This document shows positions 1-11,291 of a DNA stretch of 64,000 nucleotides, in pieces (within the stretch, counting starts at the first letter, position 1; every line of letters starts with the position of its first letter). Source of the stretch: Lodderomyces elongisporus (lineage: Eukaryota; Ascomycota; Pichiomycetes; Serinales; Debaryomycetaceae); NCBI RefSeq assembly GCF_030384665.1, contig NC_083673.1:939501-1003500 (forward strand), given 5' to 3'. The notes below the pieces were generated by a model. The model was not told the DNA's origin, did not search any database, and saw only the letters and a program-made list of their open reading frames with translations. The position numbers and the translations under genes are program-made.

Positions 1-503
1 TTTCTCTTGCTGATTTCTTCCAAGTCCAATGTGAGAAACATGGTCAAATCAGGTTTTGGCAAACCTTTATCTGGACCAAGCAACCAGTCAACACTGGCCA
101 AGTTGCTGCTTTTCTTCCCTCGACTGATTGAGGTATTGGCTTCACTATCATCTAGATTGTTCTTAGCTAGAGTGTATGCAATCCCCGAGTAGATATATCG
201 GTCCAACACAACAAAGCATCCTTGGTTCAACAAGTTGTGTATCTCCTGATTCAACTCCCATCTATTGGCCAGGAATAGTAAATGTGCAGCTTGGTCGTCG
301 AGTTGAAACTCCTTATTGGTCAAGTATTCATTGATCAATTTGCCAATAGGTGTTGTTCTATCGGGGAACTTTAAGAGTTTCGAAGAACAAGGAGGAGATG
401 ATGATGATGATGCATGACCAAGTTTCGAGACAAGTAGTGATGCCTGTGTTGATTTTCCTGAACGATCAAGTCCTTCGATGAGTATAAGCTGTCCTCGTGG
501 CAT
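1..503 (-). CDS. CDC8: Thymidylate kinase (dTMP kinase), 5' part only
   Basis: The enzyme phosphorylates dTMP to dTDP and is needed for DNA replication. The reading frame runs from the ATG at 503 to the window edge (167 codons), so the C-terminal part lies outside. A P-loop, GLDRSGKST, sits at residues 10-18. The motif [10 protein letters not shown] follows near residue 98, as in TMP kinases, and the N-terminus [11 protein letters not shown] fits the family. The codon for residue 78 is CTG (270-272) within LLF-x-ANRWE, where thymidylate kinases have serine. This indicates the alternative yeast code and gives LLFSANRWE. There is a small low-complexity insertion (a Ser run, residues about 31-35) after the first helix. 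Another ATG at 510 is in a different frame. The identification is secure from the motifs; the missing end cannot be judged. Confidence 0.93.
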   Translation of the reverse strand, partial: MPRGQLILIEGLDRSGKSTQASLLVSKLGHASSSSSPPCSSKLLKFPDRTTPIGKLINEYLTNKEFQLDDQAAHLLFLANRWELNQEIHNLLNQGCFVVLDRYIYSGIAYTLAKNNLDDSEANTSISRGKKSSNLASVDWLLGPDKGLPKPDLTMFLTLDLEEISKR

Positions 504-2597
504 AGTGCATTGAGTATACTTGTTAGGTTAGTAAGTGTTAGTGAATAAAATGCACACACACACTTGAGTAAATAGACTGGAAATTAAAACAATATACAAA
601 ATAAAAAAAAATAAACGGTTACGCGTGTATTAGCCATTACCACGCGCATGCCACCAAAAAAGTACAGTTCAACAGTTCATCCGTACTTTGATAAATTTGG
701 AAAAAGAGGTTAAAAGAAAGATAAAAGACAGACCAAAAAAGCACAATAGAAGCTGTGCAAAAAGTTCATACTGGGAATTTGTGTATGTACGTGTATGCTT
801 GTCTAAGTATGTGTATGTTTGTAATTTCAATGTTTGTAATATTTGTATAAGTAAGTGTGTATTCCCTAGTATATACATGAACATATTTAGCCTACAGTTG
901 TTGTAATCAAATGTAAATGTGAAAGGGATTATGACCGAAAGAATCAAAGCTTAGCTCATCAACCGGAGATACACCCTTTCTTGATGATTTTCTCATTCAC
1001 TTTCCAATTCCATAACTACGATTCATGCCTAAAAGAACGCAATGTCTTTCGTCTTTAACCACCACAAAAATGAAGTGTAAGAAAAAGAAGCACGGCATGA
1101 ACACTTGCCAACAGCTATCAAGTTAATTGCATGGTGTATGGTATAAATATACTACGAATAGAATATTGCCAAAAAACGACGCCGTTGAGATGGATTGTTG
1201 GTGAAGAAGAAAGGAAAGGAAAGGAAAGGAAAGGAAAAGGAAAGGAAAAGGAAAGGAAAAGAAGATAAAACTCAAAGATGAAGTAGGAGTAGCTTGAGGT
1301 GTGAAAAAAATATTTATATATATACAAAAGGGGATTTTTCTCTCACAAAACATAAAAAAAAAAAGAAAAGGAAAAAAGAAAACACATTTCATGAACAAAT
1401 TGGAATATGTACACTACTTCTGATACCGCTACCAATTGATTTGGTAAATCAGAGAAATAAAAGAAAAGCTAAAGGTAGGTCGTGTGTTTGTGTTAAGTTT
1501 TTCGTTTTGTTCTTCTTTTTTTTTTAAGCAGCAGCAGCAGCAAAAGTTGAATATTGATTTACTTCTTTCCATTTGACATATTGACTGGACTCAACTGTGC
1601 CACATTTTCAAATTGGATGTATAAGCCACTGAAGAATAGCAGAAACGTAATATACAAAGCATTTGCAAATAGAGAAAGGAAAAAAGAAATAAATAAATAA
1701 ATAAACAAACAAACAAACAAAAGAGTGAAAGGGTAAAAGGAGGCTATTGCTACTGAGCAAGCTTCAGGCATGATTTACCAAAATTTTGTATTTTCTTTCG
1801 TGTCTTTGTCCTAGTTGAGGTGTTGTTAGTCTACAAAATCAATCTCTTCTATCCCATCTATCCCATCTATCCCTTCTATTCTTTAGTACTTTTTTTCTTT
1901 AATTAGCTAAAAGATATGAACATATGTACTTGCAATTGACAAATAAAAAAAAGGAATTGATGTCTATTCATTTGGTCGTGGGGAAGGAAAGGAGGGGGAG
2001 GTAGAGAAGGGGATGTTTGTCTAATATTATCAGCGACTTTTTTGCAATCTCGGCTAACTTTGCGGAAGATACGGCTTTCGGTTATAAAAAAAAACAACAA
2101 CCTTAGCCAAAAAACGAAGAAACAAAAAAAATAAAAAACGAATGATCTTTGGAAATGTGGAGCCGACTAACTTTGCTGGTAACAATAACGGGACAGAAGT
2201 GCTCGTGTCCCAATTGGTGCATGTTTTCTTTTTTCTTTGGGTTTGTAAGATTTAATCCCAAGTCAGTTGGTAATTATTAGCTAACAAGTCAGTGATTAGT
2301 CTACTACAAGGCACGCGAGGCTTAGATAATGGTGATGAGACAAAGAAGAGTATTGGATTCAATTCATCTTTTGGAGGATATTTTCCATATGTTCTTTTTT
2401 TTGGGGGGTGTCTTTGCAAACCAAAATACATAAGTTGTCCATTTGCAATATTGTTTTAAAATCTTCAACTGCACATTTGAGGCTTTGTATAAACCTGCTG
2501 TGTTTTTGACACACAGTTAAGTTTCCTCTTTTTTTGTTTCGTTTTTTCTTCCTTCTTTTGCTTGCGGTTCAAAAGGAGTCAAGTGTTAACCTGTTTT

Positions 2598-2657
2598 GGA
2601 AGGCGAGAAGGCGAGAAGGCGGCAATACGGCAATACGGGAATGCGGGAATACGGGCG
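2598..2657. repeat. Decayed GC-richer minisatellite (GAAGGCGA and CAATACGG-like units)
   Basis: Two short repeat families sit back to back: AGAAGGCG twice, then four diverged 8-mers of the type CAATACGG/GAATACGG. The patch is clearly richer in G and C than its surroundings. No coding potential is evident. Confidence 0.5.
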
Positions 2658-3456
2658 AACGGTGAAAACAAAATTTCGTTTCTTCGTTTATCGAGTTTTC
2701 AGTGTTGGAATCATACCAGAACGAATAAGACAAAACAAAGCCACATAGATAGTTGGTGGAAAGCACACCCTTCTGTTCTTTGTATCCTCCTTCGACGCCA
2801 TGTTTACAGTACACTATTTTGACCAAGTCAAACTTGTATTGAAATTAGATAACTAGATTCTCTATTATGTGTTGGTTTTGGTTTTGGTTTTGGTTTTTAT
2901 TTTGACAAAAAGACACTAGATCATTGAGTATAGGTAGTAGTTGCAACACTCTCAATGTTTTGGTTAAAGCAAACTTTAAAGCAACTTTAAAGAAATTGGC
3001 TGGAGGGGGAGGGAGGCGGAGGAAAAATTTGTTCTAAAAGCAAATAAAAAGATTGTCATTTAGCAAAAAAAATTAAGTTACCCTGACTCACATCGTACAA
3101 CAAACGAACAAATAAGCACACAGTCACACAACAACACACAACAACACAATCACACAATCACTCTCTCTTTCCATCTTCTGTATGTATGCATTGGTTTCTC
3201 CAAGGTATTCAACATATCTAGTTCTAAATGGATGACATGGGTAGAAAGAGTGCAAATTTCAATTGTTCAAAGCGGTTTAATTAAACTAATTTAGGTTACT
3301 AAGCCTATATATTCAAAACACGTAGGAGAAAAGAAAATGAAATACAATCAAAAAAAAAAAACAACCCTTAGTGTGTAACTCAACAGATCTCGTTCCTCTT
3401 GCTCTAAGTCTCAACTTCTAAACTTCAAAGTAAGGGACACATCGTCTTGAAGAATG

Positions 3457-3500
3457 AACAAAATCAAAATCAAAATCAAAATCAAAATCAAAAACAAAAC
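3457..3500. repeat. AAAATC hexanucleotide microsatellite
   Basis: About six copies of AAAATC in tandem in the spacer upstream of the SVL3-like gene. The boundary is approximate. Confidence 0.8.
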
Positions 3501-4179
3501 AGGTAATAGAGTAGACTAATAGATATTAGGATTAACTACAACCTCTTAACAACACATTCGCTTCTCTCTCTCTCTCTCTTTCTTGTTCTTCAGTTTATTG
3601 CTTGTTTCTGTTTCTGTTTCTGTTTTTTTTTTCGTATTTCAACATATTCGCTAAAAAGACGGTTGTTCAACCATAGCAAACAAGATTTGAAATATACAAC
3701 TAAAACTCTCATTTTGAAAAGACCGGCAGCAAAAATTCAGCAGTATAAGCAGTGCTGAGTAAAAGAACAACAACAATAGCATCATTAACATCAACAACAT
3801 TAACAACATTAACAACAACAAGTGCCCAAAGAAAACAAAAAAGAAGAAATTTTGAAAAGCAAAAAGCGGAAAAATAAACATAAAATAAATTAAAAATAAA
3901 ATAAAATCAAAAAATAAATAAATAAAATCCACATTGCAAAAACTATCAATCATTTTGATTTAGTGTGTGCTAAAAGTGTTCAAGTGCCTCTCACTTTTCT
4001 TTTTTCCAATTTTTTTATTTTTTTATTTTATTTTTCTTTCTCCAAATTAATATTTCCTTTCCCATTTTTACACCTTATTGATCAAAATCAAAATCAACCA
4101 CCATCGTTTATACAACAAAATACACACACACACATATAAATAGCCAAAGACTTAGTGATACAATAGCCACAACCAACCA

Positions 4180-4663
4180 ATGTCTCAACAACTTAAGATC
4201 ATAGCTAGTATGTACATACACATTCCTTTTCATTTTGGGCCCGAATTGTTGTTTGTTTGTTTGTTTGCTTTTTTATTTTTTCTGTTTTTTTTCCAACCGA
4301 GGCTGAGTATATTTTGAATGTATACATATACATTTACATTTTATCCTTCTTTTCCTTCATCTTTCATTGGGAGCCAGTATCAACAAGAAGTATCAAACAT
4401 ATAGGCAATATCTTATATTTCCTTTGCCTCCCCTTCCCCTGGTTTACTACATTACTGTTCATCCTGAGGAGTACTTCTTAGTTTAAGAGGATTTGGTAGA
4501 AATAGAATAGGTTTTCAAATTTTTAATTCCATTTTTATTTCTATTTCTATTCCTATAGCTTGGGGTGAAGGTTGGGATGGACTCTATCAAATTTCTAGAT
4601 TTTTAAAAACCAATTCCAAAATAACAAGCTTTATGGCCGGAAGGATTACCCAACCACACACAA

Positions 4664-4701
<38 letters not shown>

Positions 4702-7700
4702 GAATATCCATATATCCATCTATATATAGATAGATAGGTAGATGTGAGTGTGGTTGTGTATGAATGTTTTAATCAGTTACTAACAAATACTTTTCTCCCC
4801 CTTTTTTTTTAGTTGGCTCAAATCCAAATTTGGCATTTTATGCATGGAGGTTGTCGCAGATTAAACATATTGATGTAACTATAGTCGACGCCAAAGTCGA
4901 TGAAAAATCGCCATTTTTCTTTAAATCTGCACAGCTAGGCTCCTCCCAATTCAATCCAACGCAAACTTTCCGCTCGCTAAAACAAATTCCAACCAGTAGC
5001 AAATACGATGTCGTCATATTGAGCTGCAACTCCTTACAAAACTTTCAATCGACATGTTCTGGTTTAAACAATATTGTCAAACCAAACACCTTAGTCTTGG
5101 TAGAATCAACCGGATACATCAATTTGGAGCCATTTGTATCAACAAGTTTCTCCACTGCGTCTGCAGTTTGTGTTATGTCAATAATGAATGAAAGTGATGT
5201 GCGAAAAGTATCAACAAACCATTTTTACCACAAAGTAAGAGGCAATGACACTCGTATATACTTTGGAACCAGCTCGGGCCTGGCAAGTAAATTGACCTCG
5301 AACCCAAACTATCAAAAAGTATACAAACTTTTGCAATCAATTTCGGAAAACAGCAATGGAAGTATTAGTCTACTCAAGTCGGGGAACACAAAGGAGTTCA
5401 TGACGTACCAGTGGAAATTGGCATTGCCCCGAATAGTATTTAGCCCAATGATGGTTTTATTTGAAATTGAATTTCCCGAGCTTTTGCAGAACCAAATATT
5501 GACAAAACCATTGATTACCGGTTTGATCAATGAGTTGTTCAAATTGATAAAGAAGATGGATTGCAAACTAGTGAAGGGGTTTGAAAATGAAGCCAATTTA
5601 CTCAAAAGCTGGGTCAAGATTTTTCCCGAGACAAAGAGCAATGAAAGTTTTATAAACTCGCCAGCTTTATTTTACAACTACTACAAACGTTATGATTTGG
5701 AACTTGATCTCCTTTTGTTACAGCCAATCTTGCTAAGTGACGATAGCGGCCTTCGCACACCATATTTGGAAAATCTATACTCCATGATGTGCCAATTTAG
5801 CAAAATTAACACCGACTCAGCATTATTCTTTCAAAGGAAAACGTCCGAGGGCCCAGATGTTACCTCGCTTTCTCTGACTGCTAAACAATTGGAAGCTGAA
5901 ATACAGACCAAGTCCAAAAGAGAGCAAGAACTTGTTCAGTCCATTCAAAACCTCGAAGTATCCAAGATCAGCATCGAAAATGACGTTTTCAAACTGGAGA
6001 CTAATTTGAAAACTCTTCAACAAGATATAGTGAATATGGAAAACAAATTTTCCAAATTGCAATATGAGTTTGAAAACAAGTCCAAATCGTTGGAATATGA
6101 GCATGATGCTAAACACAAGGCACTCAGTGAAGAGTATAATCAAAAATTAAGACAATTGGAGGATCAGTTCCTGAAACAAAAGTTGCAAAACAATTCACCA
6201 GAGTCCTTGCCTACTCAGCAGCCATCTATTCCGGCACCAAGCAGTGCTAGAAATAATAGCAATGCCTATAACAATAGAGATTCGGTGATGACCCTGGATG
6301 GGCTTGCCGATCTTAGTCACATTGTTCAATACAGTAATGCACTCAGCGAAGAGGATCAACGAAAACAGATGGCGAGTCAAAAACCACCTACAATTGCTGA
6401 ACAACACTCTGGTTCGACCCCTTCACATTCAAATTCACATTCACTTGCACACCCCAACGCTCATGCTAATCCTCCTGTGGCCCAGACCTCTGCTCAAACC
6501 CCTGGCGAGTTTGTTGATGCAGTTGATATGCCACCTCATTTACTTGAAAAGGAGTTGGAGCTCAAGAGAAGAGAAGAGGCATTATTGGCAAGAGAGCAAC
6601 AAAGAAATGGTAGTGTTGGTTATAACGAGTATGACCAAAGTCAATATAATGGATCACAACAACAGTTGCAACAATATCAGCAAGGGCAAAGACCGCCACA
6701 GTTGCCTCAGCAACCACAAAATCAGGCCTTCCCAGCGCAACAATATGGTTACTCGCAACAAGCACCACCATTTCCCCTAAAACAGCAAAGACTGCAGCAA
6801 CAATATTATAACCAGCAACCCCAAAACTATCCACCTGCACCAAACGGTTATGCTGATCAACAGCCGCCCCATGGCTTACCTTCTGGTGGTATGCCACCAA
6901 ACCAGTTTCCCCCAAACTTGAAACTGAACGGGTCTTTCACCAACATGCAGTATTATAAACAATCTGTACCACAATTGAATGGGTACGGTCAACCGCAACA
7001 ACCTCAACCATTTCAACAGCTTCAACAACCAGCACAACCAAGACGGTTGAGTTCTATGCCAGGTGGAATGAGCAATTATAAGGATTATCAACAACAGTAC
7101 AAGCAACCACCACCATCGCAACAACAACAACAACAACAACTGTTTGGTAATTCCGCTAGCTTCAACAATGCTGCACCAATTGACCCATTCATTGAAGGCA
7201 GATTTAAACCCAACGCCAAAAAGAATGCTCGTAAATCAGCCATGCCTCAATTCAACGGAAACTTAGATGGGTTGGATATGGGAGGAAGAGGTGGAATGCC
7301 CTTGCCAGGTGCGAGAAAGTCTGTGAGCATGGCAAATCAAATGAACTCATCGCCAAACCATACAAGACAGTCGTCAAGCAACATGTTGCTGTCGCAAAAC
7401 CACCCTAATGGTGCACCAGCAGCACAACTGCAACTGCAACTGCAATTGCAACCACCTTCTAATCATCAACAAAACCCATCCTCGTCGAATTATTTGCAGC
7501 CACCGCACATGAATAGTTCATCATCTTCGACAAATACAAACGATACACCATTAACAAGCAACGAATCTGCTGAACAGCAACAAATTCATCTACAAGTTCC
7601 AACGCAACAGCAACAGCAACAGAATCTTCATCAAAATGTATCTCAAGGTTATAATGATAGTAATGCTAAACCGCTTGGCGGAATTGCTGATTCAAACAAA

Positions 7701-7763
7701 GGAGGAGCTGACGGAAATAGTACAGGTAAGAAGAAAAAGGGTTTGTTTGGTAGAAAAAAATAG
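4180..7763 (+). CDS. SVL3/PAM1-like cortical protein (spliced; 992 aa)
   Basis: The CDS is two exons, 4180-4207 and 4813-7763, joined across a 605-bp intron; the product is 992 residues. The N-terminus reads MSQQLKIIAIGSNPNLAFYA after splicing. It is a Rossmann-like start that continues as a divergent ketopantoate-reductase (ApbA/PanE-type) domain to about residue 350. A coiled coil follows at about 365-470, rich in E, K, Q and L. Then comes a long Q/N/P-rich tail with poly-Q patches and a basic end, KKKKGLFGRKK. This architecture is that of the yeast Svl3/Pam1 family, proteins of poorly known function at sites of polarised growth. Without the intron the frame has no ATG near its 5' end, since its first usable codon is a TTG at 4830; that is why the upstream exon was chosen. 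Family assignment is by architecture and not by alignment. Confidence 0.68.
4208..4812 (+). other. Spliceosomal intron of the SVL3-like gene (605 bp)
   Basis: The donor is GTATGT at 4208-4213. A perfect yeast branch site TACTAAC lies at 4778-4784, followed by a pyrimidine tract and the acceptor TTTAG ending at 4812. The intron interrupts codon 10 after its first base. It is long for a yeast and contains a CA/TA microsatellite at about 4655-4701. Confidence 0.9.
4655..4701. repeat. (CA)n(TA)n dinucleotide repeat inside the intron
   Basis: A CA tract is joined directly to a TA tract in the intron, about 80 bp before the branch site. Confidence 0.85.
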
Positions 7764-8239
7764 TTTGTTACTTTTATAGTACTTATTTAAAATGAATAAA
7801 AAATATACAGTTTTTTTTTTCTCTTCTTTTAAGTCCTTTCTTCAGATATACGCAAGATATATCACATTAAGATTGTTTGATTTGATTTGATGTTGGTAAG
7901 ATAATCGATTGTCGTAAATGTACTGGTGAAGGTTGTCCTTTTATCAATGAATTTCGCAACAAACAGTTGTTTTTTTTTCTAATCTTTACCTTTTTTTTAT
8001 TTTTTTTATTTTTTTTCCTTTTCTTTTTTCCGTGATTGGGCTGGACAAACGAAAATTCACTACGAGAATTACCATTCATAATTCAAATCTTAAACCATAC
8101 CAGTTTTACGCTAATTCTAAACTAATCATCCTAAAGTATTACACTTTACATTACATCTAATCCCCTTTGATTGATTCTCGTACCTTTTTTTTGGACCCTG
8201 TTTAACAAAAACTGCACAATTACTCATATTTCTTCTACG
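7764..8239. other. Intergenic: 3' region of SVL3-like gene and promoter of MICOS gene
   Basis: The stretch is AT-rich with T-runs (about 7981-8030). No gene is seen. It carries the terminator of the upstream gene and the promoter of the MICOS gene, neither of which I can delimit. Confidence 0.5.
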
Positions 8240-8884
8240 ATGGCACGTTCATTTTATGAAAACGACTCACCAATTGCAAATAAGCCAGGGACAACCCAAC
8301 CACTCACACCACAGCAAGCTCAAGATGACAAGCCACACGGTGATGTTTCTCTTATCGACGGTATGGTGATCCGTACTACACCATTACTTGAGCAATGGAC
8401 AAGCAAAATTCGTCATTCTTTCAATACCAAATTCCAAATCCTTGAAGCCGAACTCGGGACACAATCACTGGCATTGCGCAACGAGTGGAGTAGTATTAAG
8501 CAAGAATACCATAGCATTGTTAATGAGCCAATATTACCCAATGGAATGTATATACTTACAGCTTTCTTAACTGGAAGTATATTGGCAAGGAACAGAAATA
8601 TCGGTGTGAGATTCATAACACCTTTGTTGTTTGGTGGTGTTGCATTGGATTATTTCATGCCCCGTACATTTGCAAATATTGTGCTGAGGTATGAAATTGC
8701 AGAGAAGGAAAAAGTACCGGAATGGAGTAAAAAAAGACAAGAAACAATCAAAGATTTGAAGGATATCCGAGCAGGTTTGGACGAAGAGAGATTGAAGTTT
8801 AATGAATCGGTGATTTTGCAAGTAAGCAACTGGAGAAAATCATTTAAAGAGTTTTTTGATGAAAACGGAAAGAAACAAAAGTAA
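8240..8884 (+). CDS. MICOS complex subunit, MIC26/MIC27 (apolipoprotein O-like) family
   Basis: This is a small inner mitochondrial membrane protein that helps shape cristae junctions together with Mic60 and Mic10. The 214-residue product starts at the ATG at 8240 (MARSFYENDSP); the longer open frame begins upstream without a better start. The N-terminal half is hydrophilic (residues 1-100). A hydrophobic hairpin follows: NGMYILTAFLTGSILARN, then RFITPLLFGGVALDYFMP at about residues 103-142. A charged helical C-terminus follows. The loop ARNRNIGVRFITP between two glycine-containing membrane segments matches the ApoO/MIC26-27 pattern, and the length is close to that of yeast Mic26 and Mic27. 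I cannot tell which of the two paralogues it is. It converges with the AVT gene 196 bp downstream. Confidence 0.75.
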   Translation: MARSFYENDSPIANKPGTTQPLTPQQAQDDKPHGDVSLIDGMVIRTTPLLEQWTSKIRHSFNTKFQILEAELGTQSLALRNEWSSIKQEYHSIVNEPILPNGMYILTAFLTGSILARNRNIGVRFITPLLFGGVALDYFMPRTFANIVLRYEIAEKEKVPEWSKKRQETIKDLKDIRAGLDEERLKFNESVILQVSNWRKSFKEFFDENGKKQK

Positions 8885-9080
8885 AAAAATTAAAAAAGTG
8901 AAAAAGTGGAAAAGTGGAAAAATGGAAAAGTGAAAAAAGAAGTGTATATTGATTAGACTGATCCTTCTATCAGTAATCACATTTATCTATGTGATGCGTT
9001 TAAGTAATGGAACGTATTTCAATTCTATAAATGTGTATATATCTATGACATTTTTTATAAGATCTTTTATAAAATGTGCT

Positions 9081-11291
9081 CTAAGTAGCTACGATTTGTG
9101 CTGTAGTATAAATCATTGCAACACCGCCAATCAACACCAAGAGGAAATCTAAATTACCCAACCAGTATCTCCTCCTTTTTTCATTTTCTGTCAAATTTGG
9201 TGTTATTTTGCAACAGCTTCTGTAATGAAGCATTGGTGGGTACATGTACACCAAGGGGATGCATGCAAAGCAGCCTACAAATGAGACAAATTTGTCTAAA
9301 TTTTGACCACCAATGAATGCAATGTACGCAGTGAGCAAAACAAATAATGTTCTAAATAAGTTTTTTAACCATTTGACACCAAGTGAGAGCTTACCGCTTC
9401 TGAAATTGAAAATCTTTGACTCGATTAATCTAATCGCTGGAAATAATTGGAGTGGAGTCAGAAGAAGTATAGCAAGCGAGTAAAGAAATTGTGTAAGAAT
9501 AACCATCGGAGAAGTTTGCGGTAAATTGAGCAATATAACAGTTTGGACATCCTCGCCAAATGTCACGTAACCCAAAGTACCAATCACTATAAAAGTGATG
9601 GCAATTGTTGTTATCACTTGAGCAAGAACCTTGGGGAAATTTAATGGATGAATCATGGACTCCTGAATTGGTATAATAAGACCAATACCTTCAAATGCAA
9701 AAATAGCTGTTCCAATAAATAACGAAAACTCCGATTCGTTAAAGAAATACTCAACATTGGGACCAAATTGGCTATCGTTCAATACGAGCCATTCGTAGAA
9801 TATAAAGTAAAGTATAGTGGCCAACCCAGTTAAAATAAACAAATTAGCAAGAACAGCCACAATTGAAAGTTTAGTTATATCACGAACCAAACTCATTGGC
9901 GTGATTAATAATACTTGAAAACCAATAAACCAAATAATGTTCAACTCCAGGGTCTTGAAACTTGAAACGTTAACAATAAATGCTCGAAGATTTTCTGAAG
10001 TAAAGACAATATACGCGGCAACGAAACCAATCTGTGATATAACAATTGATGAAAGAATCAATTTTTGCATCCATGGCCCATACAACTTCAAACCGATTTC
10101 TGCAAACCCTGAAACTCTTGTAGTGATCTTGCTATACACCAATATCAAGTAACACCACCAAGACAATATGGCAAAGCCAACAAGAGTGCCAATAGAAAAA
10201 AGCAATCCACCATTGGCAAATGCACGTGGGAGGAAAAGTACTCCAGTCCCAACAAAAGCCTTTAAAAGCAAGAAATAAGCTTTTCTGTCTGTGGCAGTGC
10301 CCTTGGGATTATAGTTTGGTATTTCACCTTGTTCTCGAGAAGCCAATAAAGGAGTTTGCTCGTCCGAGAGGTTGAACTTGTAATGATTTATGATGTTGTC
10401 ATCATCTTCCAATTCTTCACCAGCAAAATGGCCATACATGGTTAAAAACTCAATGAAATTTCTGGTGAGAAAGTTTGGTGTCATTGTACGGAACGAGTCA
10501 TCTGCAAAATGTTTCAGATTATTATCCATGTTATCGCCATTGTTAAAGACTGAAGGATGGGTACTAAGCATCAGTGTTCTTCTCAGCCTTGGGTGCAGCG
10601 ACAGCGACAGCAGGCGCTGTTGTTGTTGTTGTTGTTGTTGTTGTTGCTGTTGTTGTTGCTGCTGCTGCTGCTGCTGTTGCTGAGACTCATGCTGGTGAAT
10701 TAAATATTCTCTTCTGAAACCACCAGGCACGTTAAACGACCCTGCTCTAGACCTAGACAGTCCAAGGCTACTCGTTGCACTATCACAGCTCTTGTGCCTT
10801 CTCAATTTAGGTTTTTCAATCGCATCTTGCTGGATCTTATACAAGTCCCTTGTGATGTCAGCACCTTCTTGATTTAAGCTTTCAAAATCACTAGGCAAGT
10901 GTTTTGAAATCTTTGAGATTAACTTTGGATCATCCAAACCATTGTTCAAGTCGCCCCGATCCAACGGTATGGCCGAAGGTGGGTGTTGTGATGTAATATC
11001 CGAGGCAGAAGACGGTGAAGTATCCATTATTGTGGAATCATTGTTCTCATCTAATTTATCTAACCCTACCCCCGAAGGGGATCTAAGATTATGATCTCTA
11101 TTCGATAATGAGCTTGGCCCTCGCATAAATGGAGCATTAGCCACATATGAACTGCTTTGAGAGCCTCGTGGGGAAGCATCTTGCGACAAAGGGATCCCTT
11201 GAGTATAAGGTGACTGTGAAAGGGGCCTTGTGAGGAGAGCGATTGATCTTCTCCGTTCCTTTGTGTTTACTATCTCCTTTGGCTTAGACAT
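9081..11291 (-). CDS. Vacuolar amino acid transporter, AVT3/AVT4 type
   Basis: The product is a 736-residue member of the AAAP family that exports amino acids from the vacuole lumen. A long hydrophilic N-terminus (residues 1-330) holds a poly-Q run at 204-225. The transporter domain starts with AYFLLLKAFVGTGVLFLPRA, the signature TM1 of Avt3/Avt4, and contains about eleven membrane segments to the end. Length agrees with S. cerevisiae Avt3 and Avt4 (about 690-710). Just after the poly-Q, six CTG codons occur within fifteen. Read as Ser they give a Ser-rich stretch in place of an odd Leu-rich one, in line with CTG-clade decoding. The start at 11291 is the first ATG. Avt3 and Avt4 cannot be told apart here. 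Confidence 0.85.
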   Translation of the reverse strand: MSKPKEIVNTKERRRSIALLTRPLSQSPYTQGIPLSQDASPRGSQSSSYVANAPFMRGPSSLSNRDHNLRSPSGVGLDKLDENNDSTIMDTSPSSASDITSQHPPSAIPLDRGDLNNGLDDPKLISKISKHLPSDFESLNQEGADITRDLYKIQQDAIEKPKLRRHKSCDSATSSLGLSRSRAGSFNVPGGFRREYLIHQHESQQQQQQQQQQQQQQQQQQQQQQRLLSLSLHPRLRRTLMLSTHPSVFNNGDNMDNNLKHFADDSFRTMTPNFLTRNFIEFLTMYGHFAGEELEDDDNIINHYKFNLSDEQTPLLASREQGEIPNYNPKGTATDRKAYFLLLKAFVGTGVLFLPRAFANGGLLFSIGTLVGFAILSWWCYLILVYSKITTRVSGFAEIGLKLYGPWMQKLILSSIVISQIGFVAAYIVFTSENLRAFIVNVSSFKTLELNIIWFIGFQVLLITPMSLVRDITKLSIVAVLANLFILTGLATILYFIFYEWLVLNDSQFGPNVEYFFNESEFSLFIGTAIFAFEGIGLIIPIQESMIHPLNFPKVLAQVITTIAITFIVIGTLGYVTFGEDVQTVILLNLPQTSPMVILTQFLYSLAILLLTPLQLFPAIRLIESKIFNFRSGKLSLGVKWLKNLFRTLFVLLTAYIAFIGGQNLDKFVSFVGCFACIPLVYMYPPMLHYRSCCKITPNLTENEKRRRYWLGNLDFLLVLIGGVAMIYTTAQIVAT
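10617..10683. repeat. CAA/CAG trinucleotide repeat in the transporter gene
   Basis: Read on the minus strand this is an uninterrupted CAA/CAG mix encoding 22 glutamines. It lies in the cytosolic N-terminal extension of the AVT-type transporter. Confidence 0.9.

Larger units (their letters stand above)
504..4179. other. 3.7-kb intergenic region, no gene recognised
   Basis: This separates the divergent CDC8 and SVL3-like genes. I find no convincing coding frame, tRNA or snoRNA. It is full of simple repeats: GGAAA-type purine repeats (about 1209-1264), AAAT/AAAC tetranucleotides (about 1687-1723), a CTATCCCAT triplication (about 1848-1880), GTTTTG units (about 2872-2898) and AAAATC units (about 3460-3495). 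A short run of decaying 8-mers (AATACGG-like) lies at about 2605-2655. It probably holds the promoters of both genes and a long 5' leader, but I cannot place elements. Confidence 0.6.

Noticed and set aside
960..1030. Possible box C/D snoRNA (TTGATGA motif near 980)
   Set aside because: No matching D box (CTGA) or terminal stem was found at a suitable distance.
10390..10683. Plus-strand frame ending in poly-Cys opposite the AVT gene
   Set aside because: It is the antisense of the CAA/CAG tract; the transporter frame on the other strand is clearly the gene.
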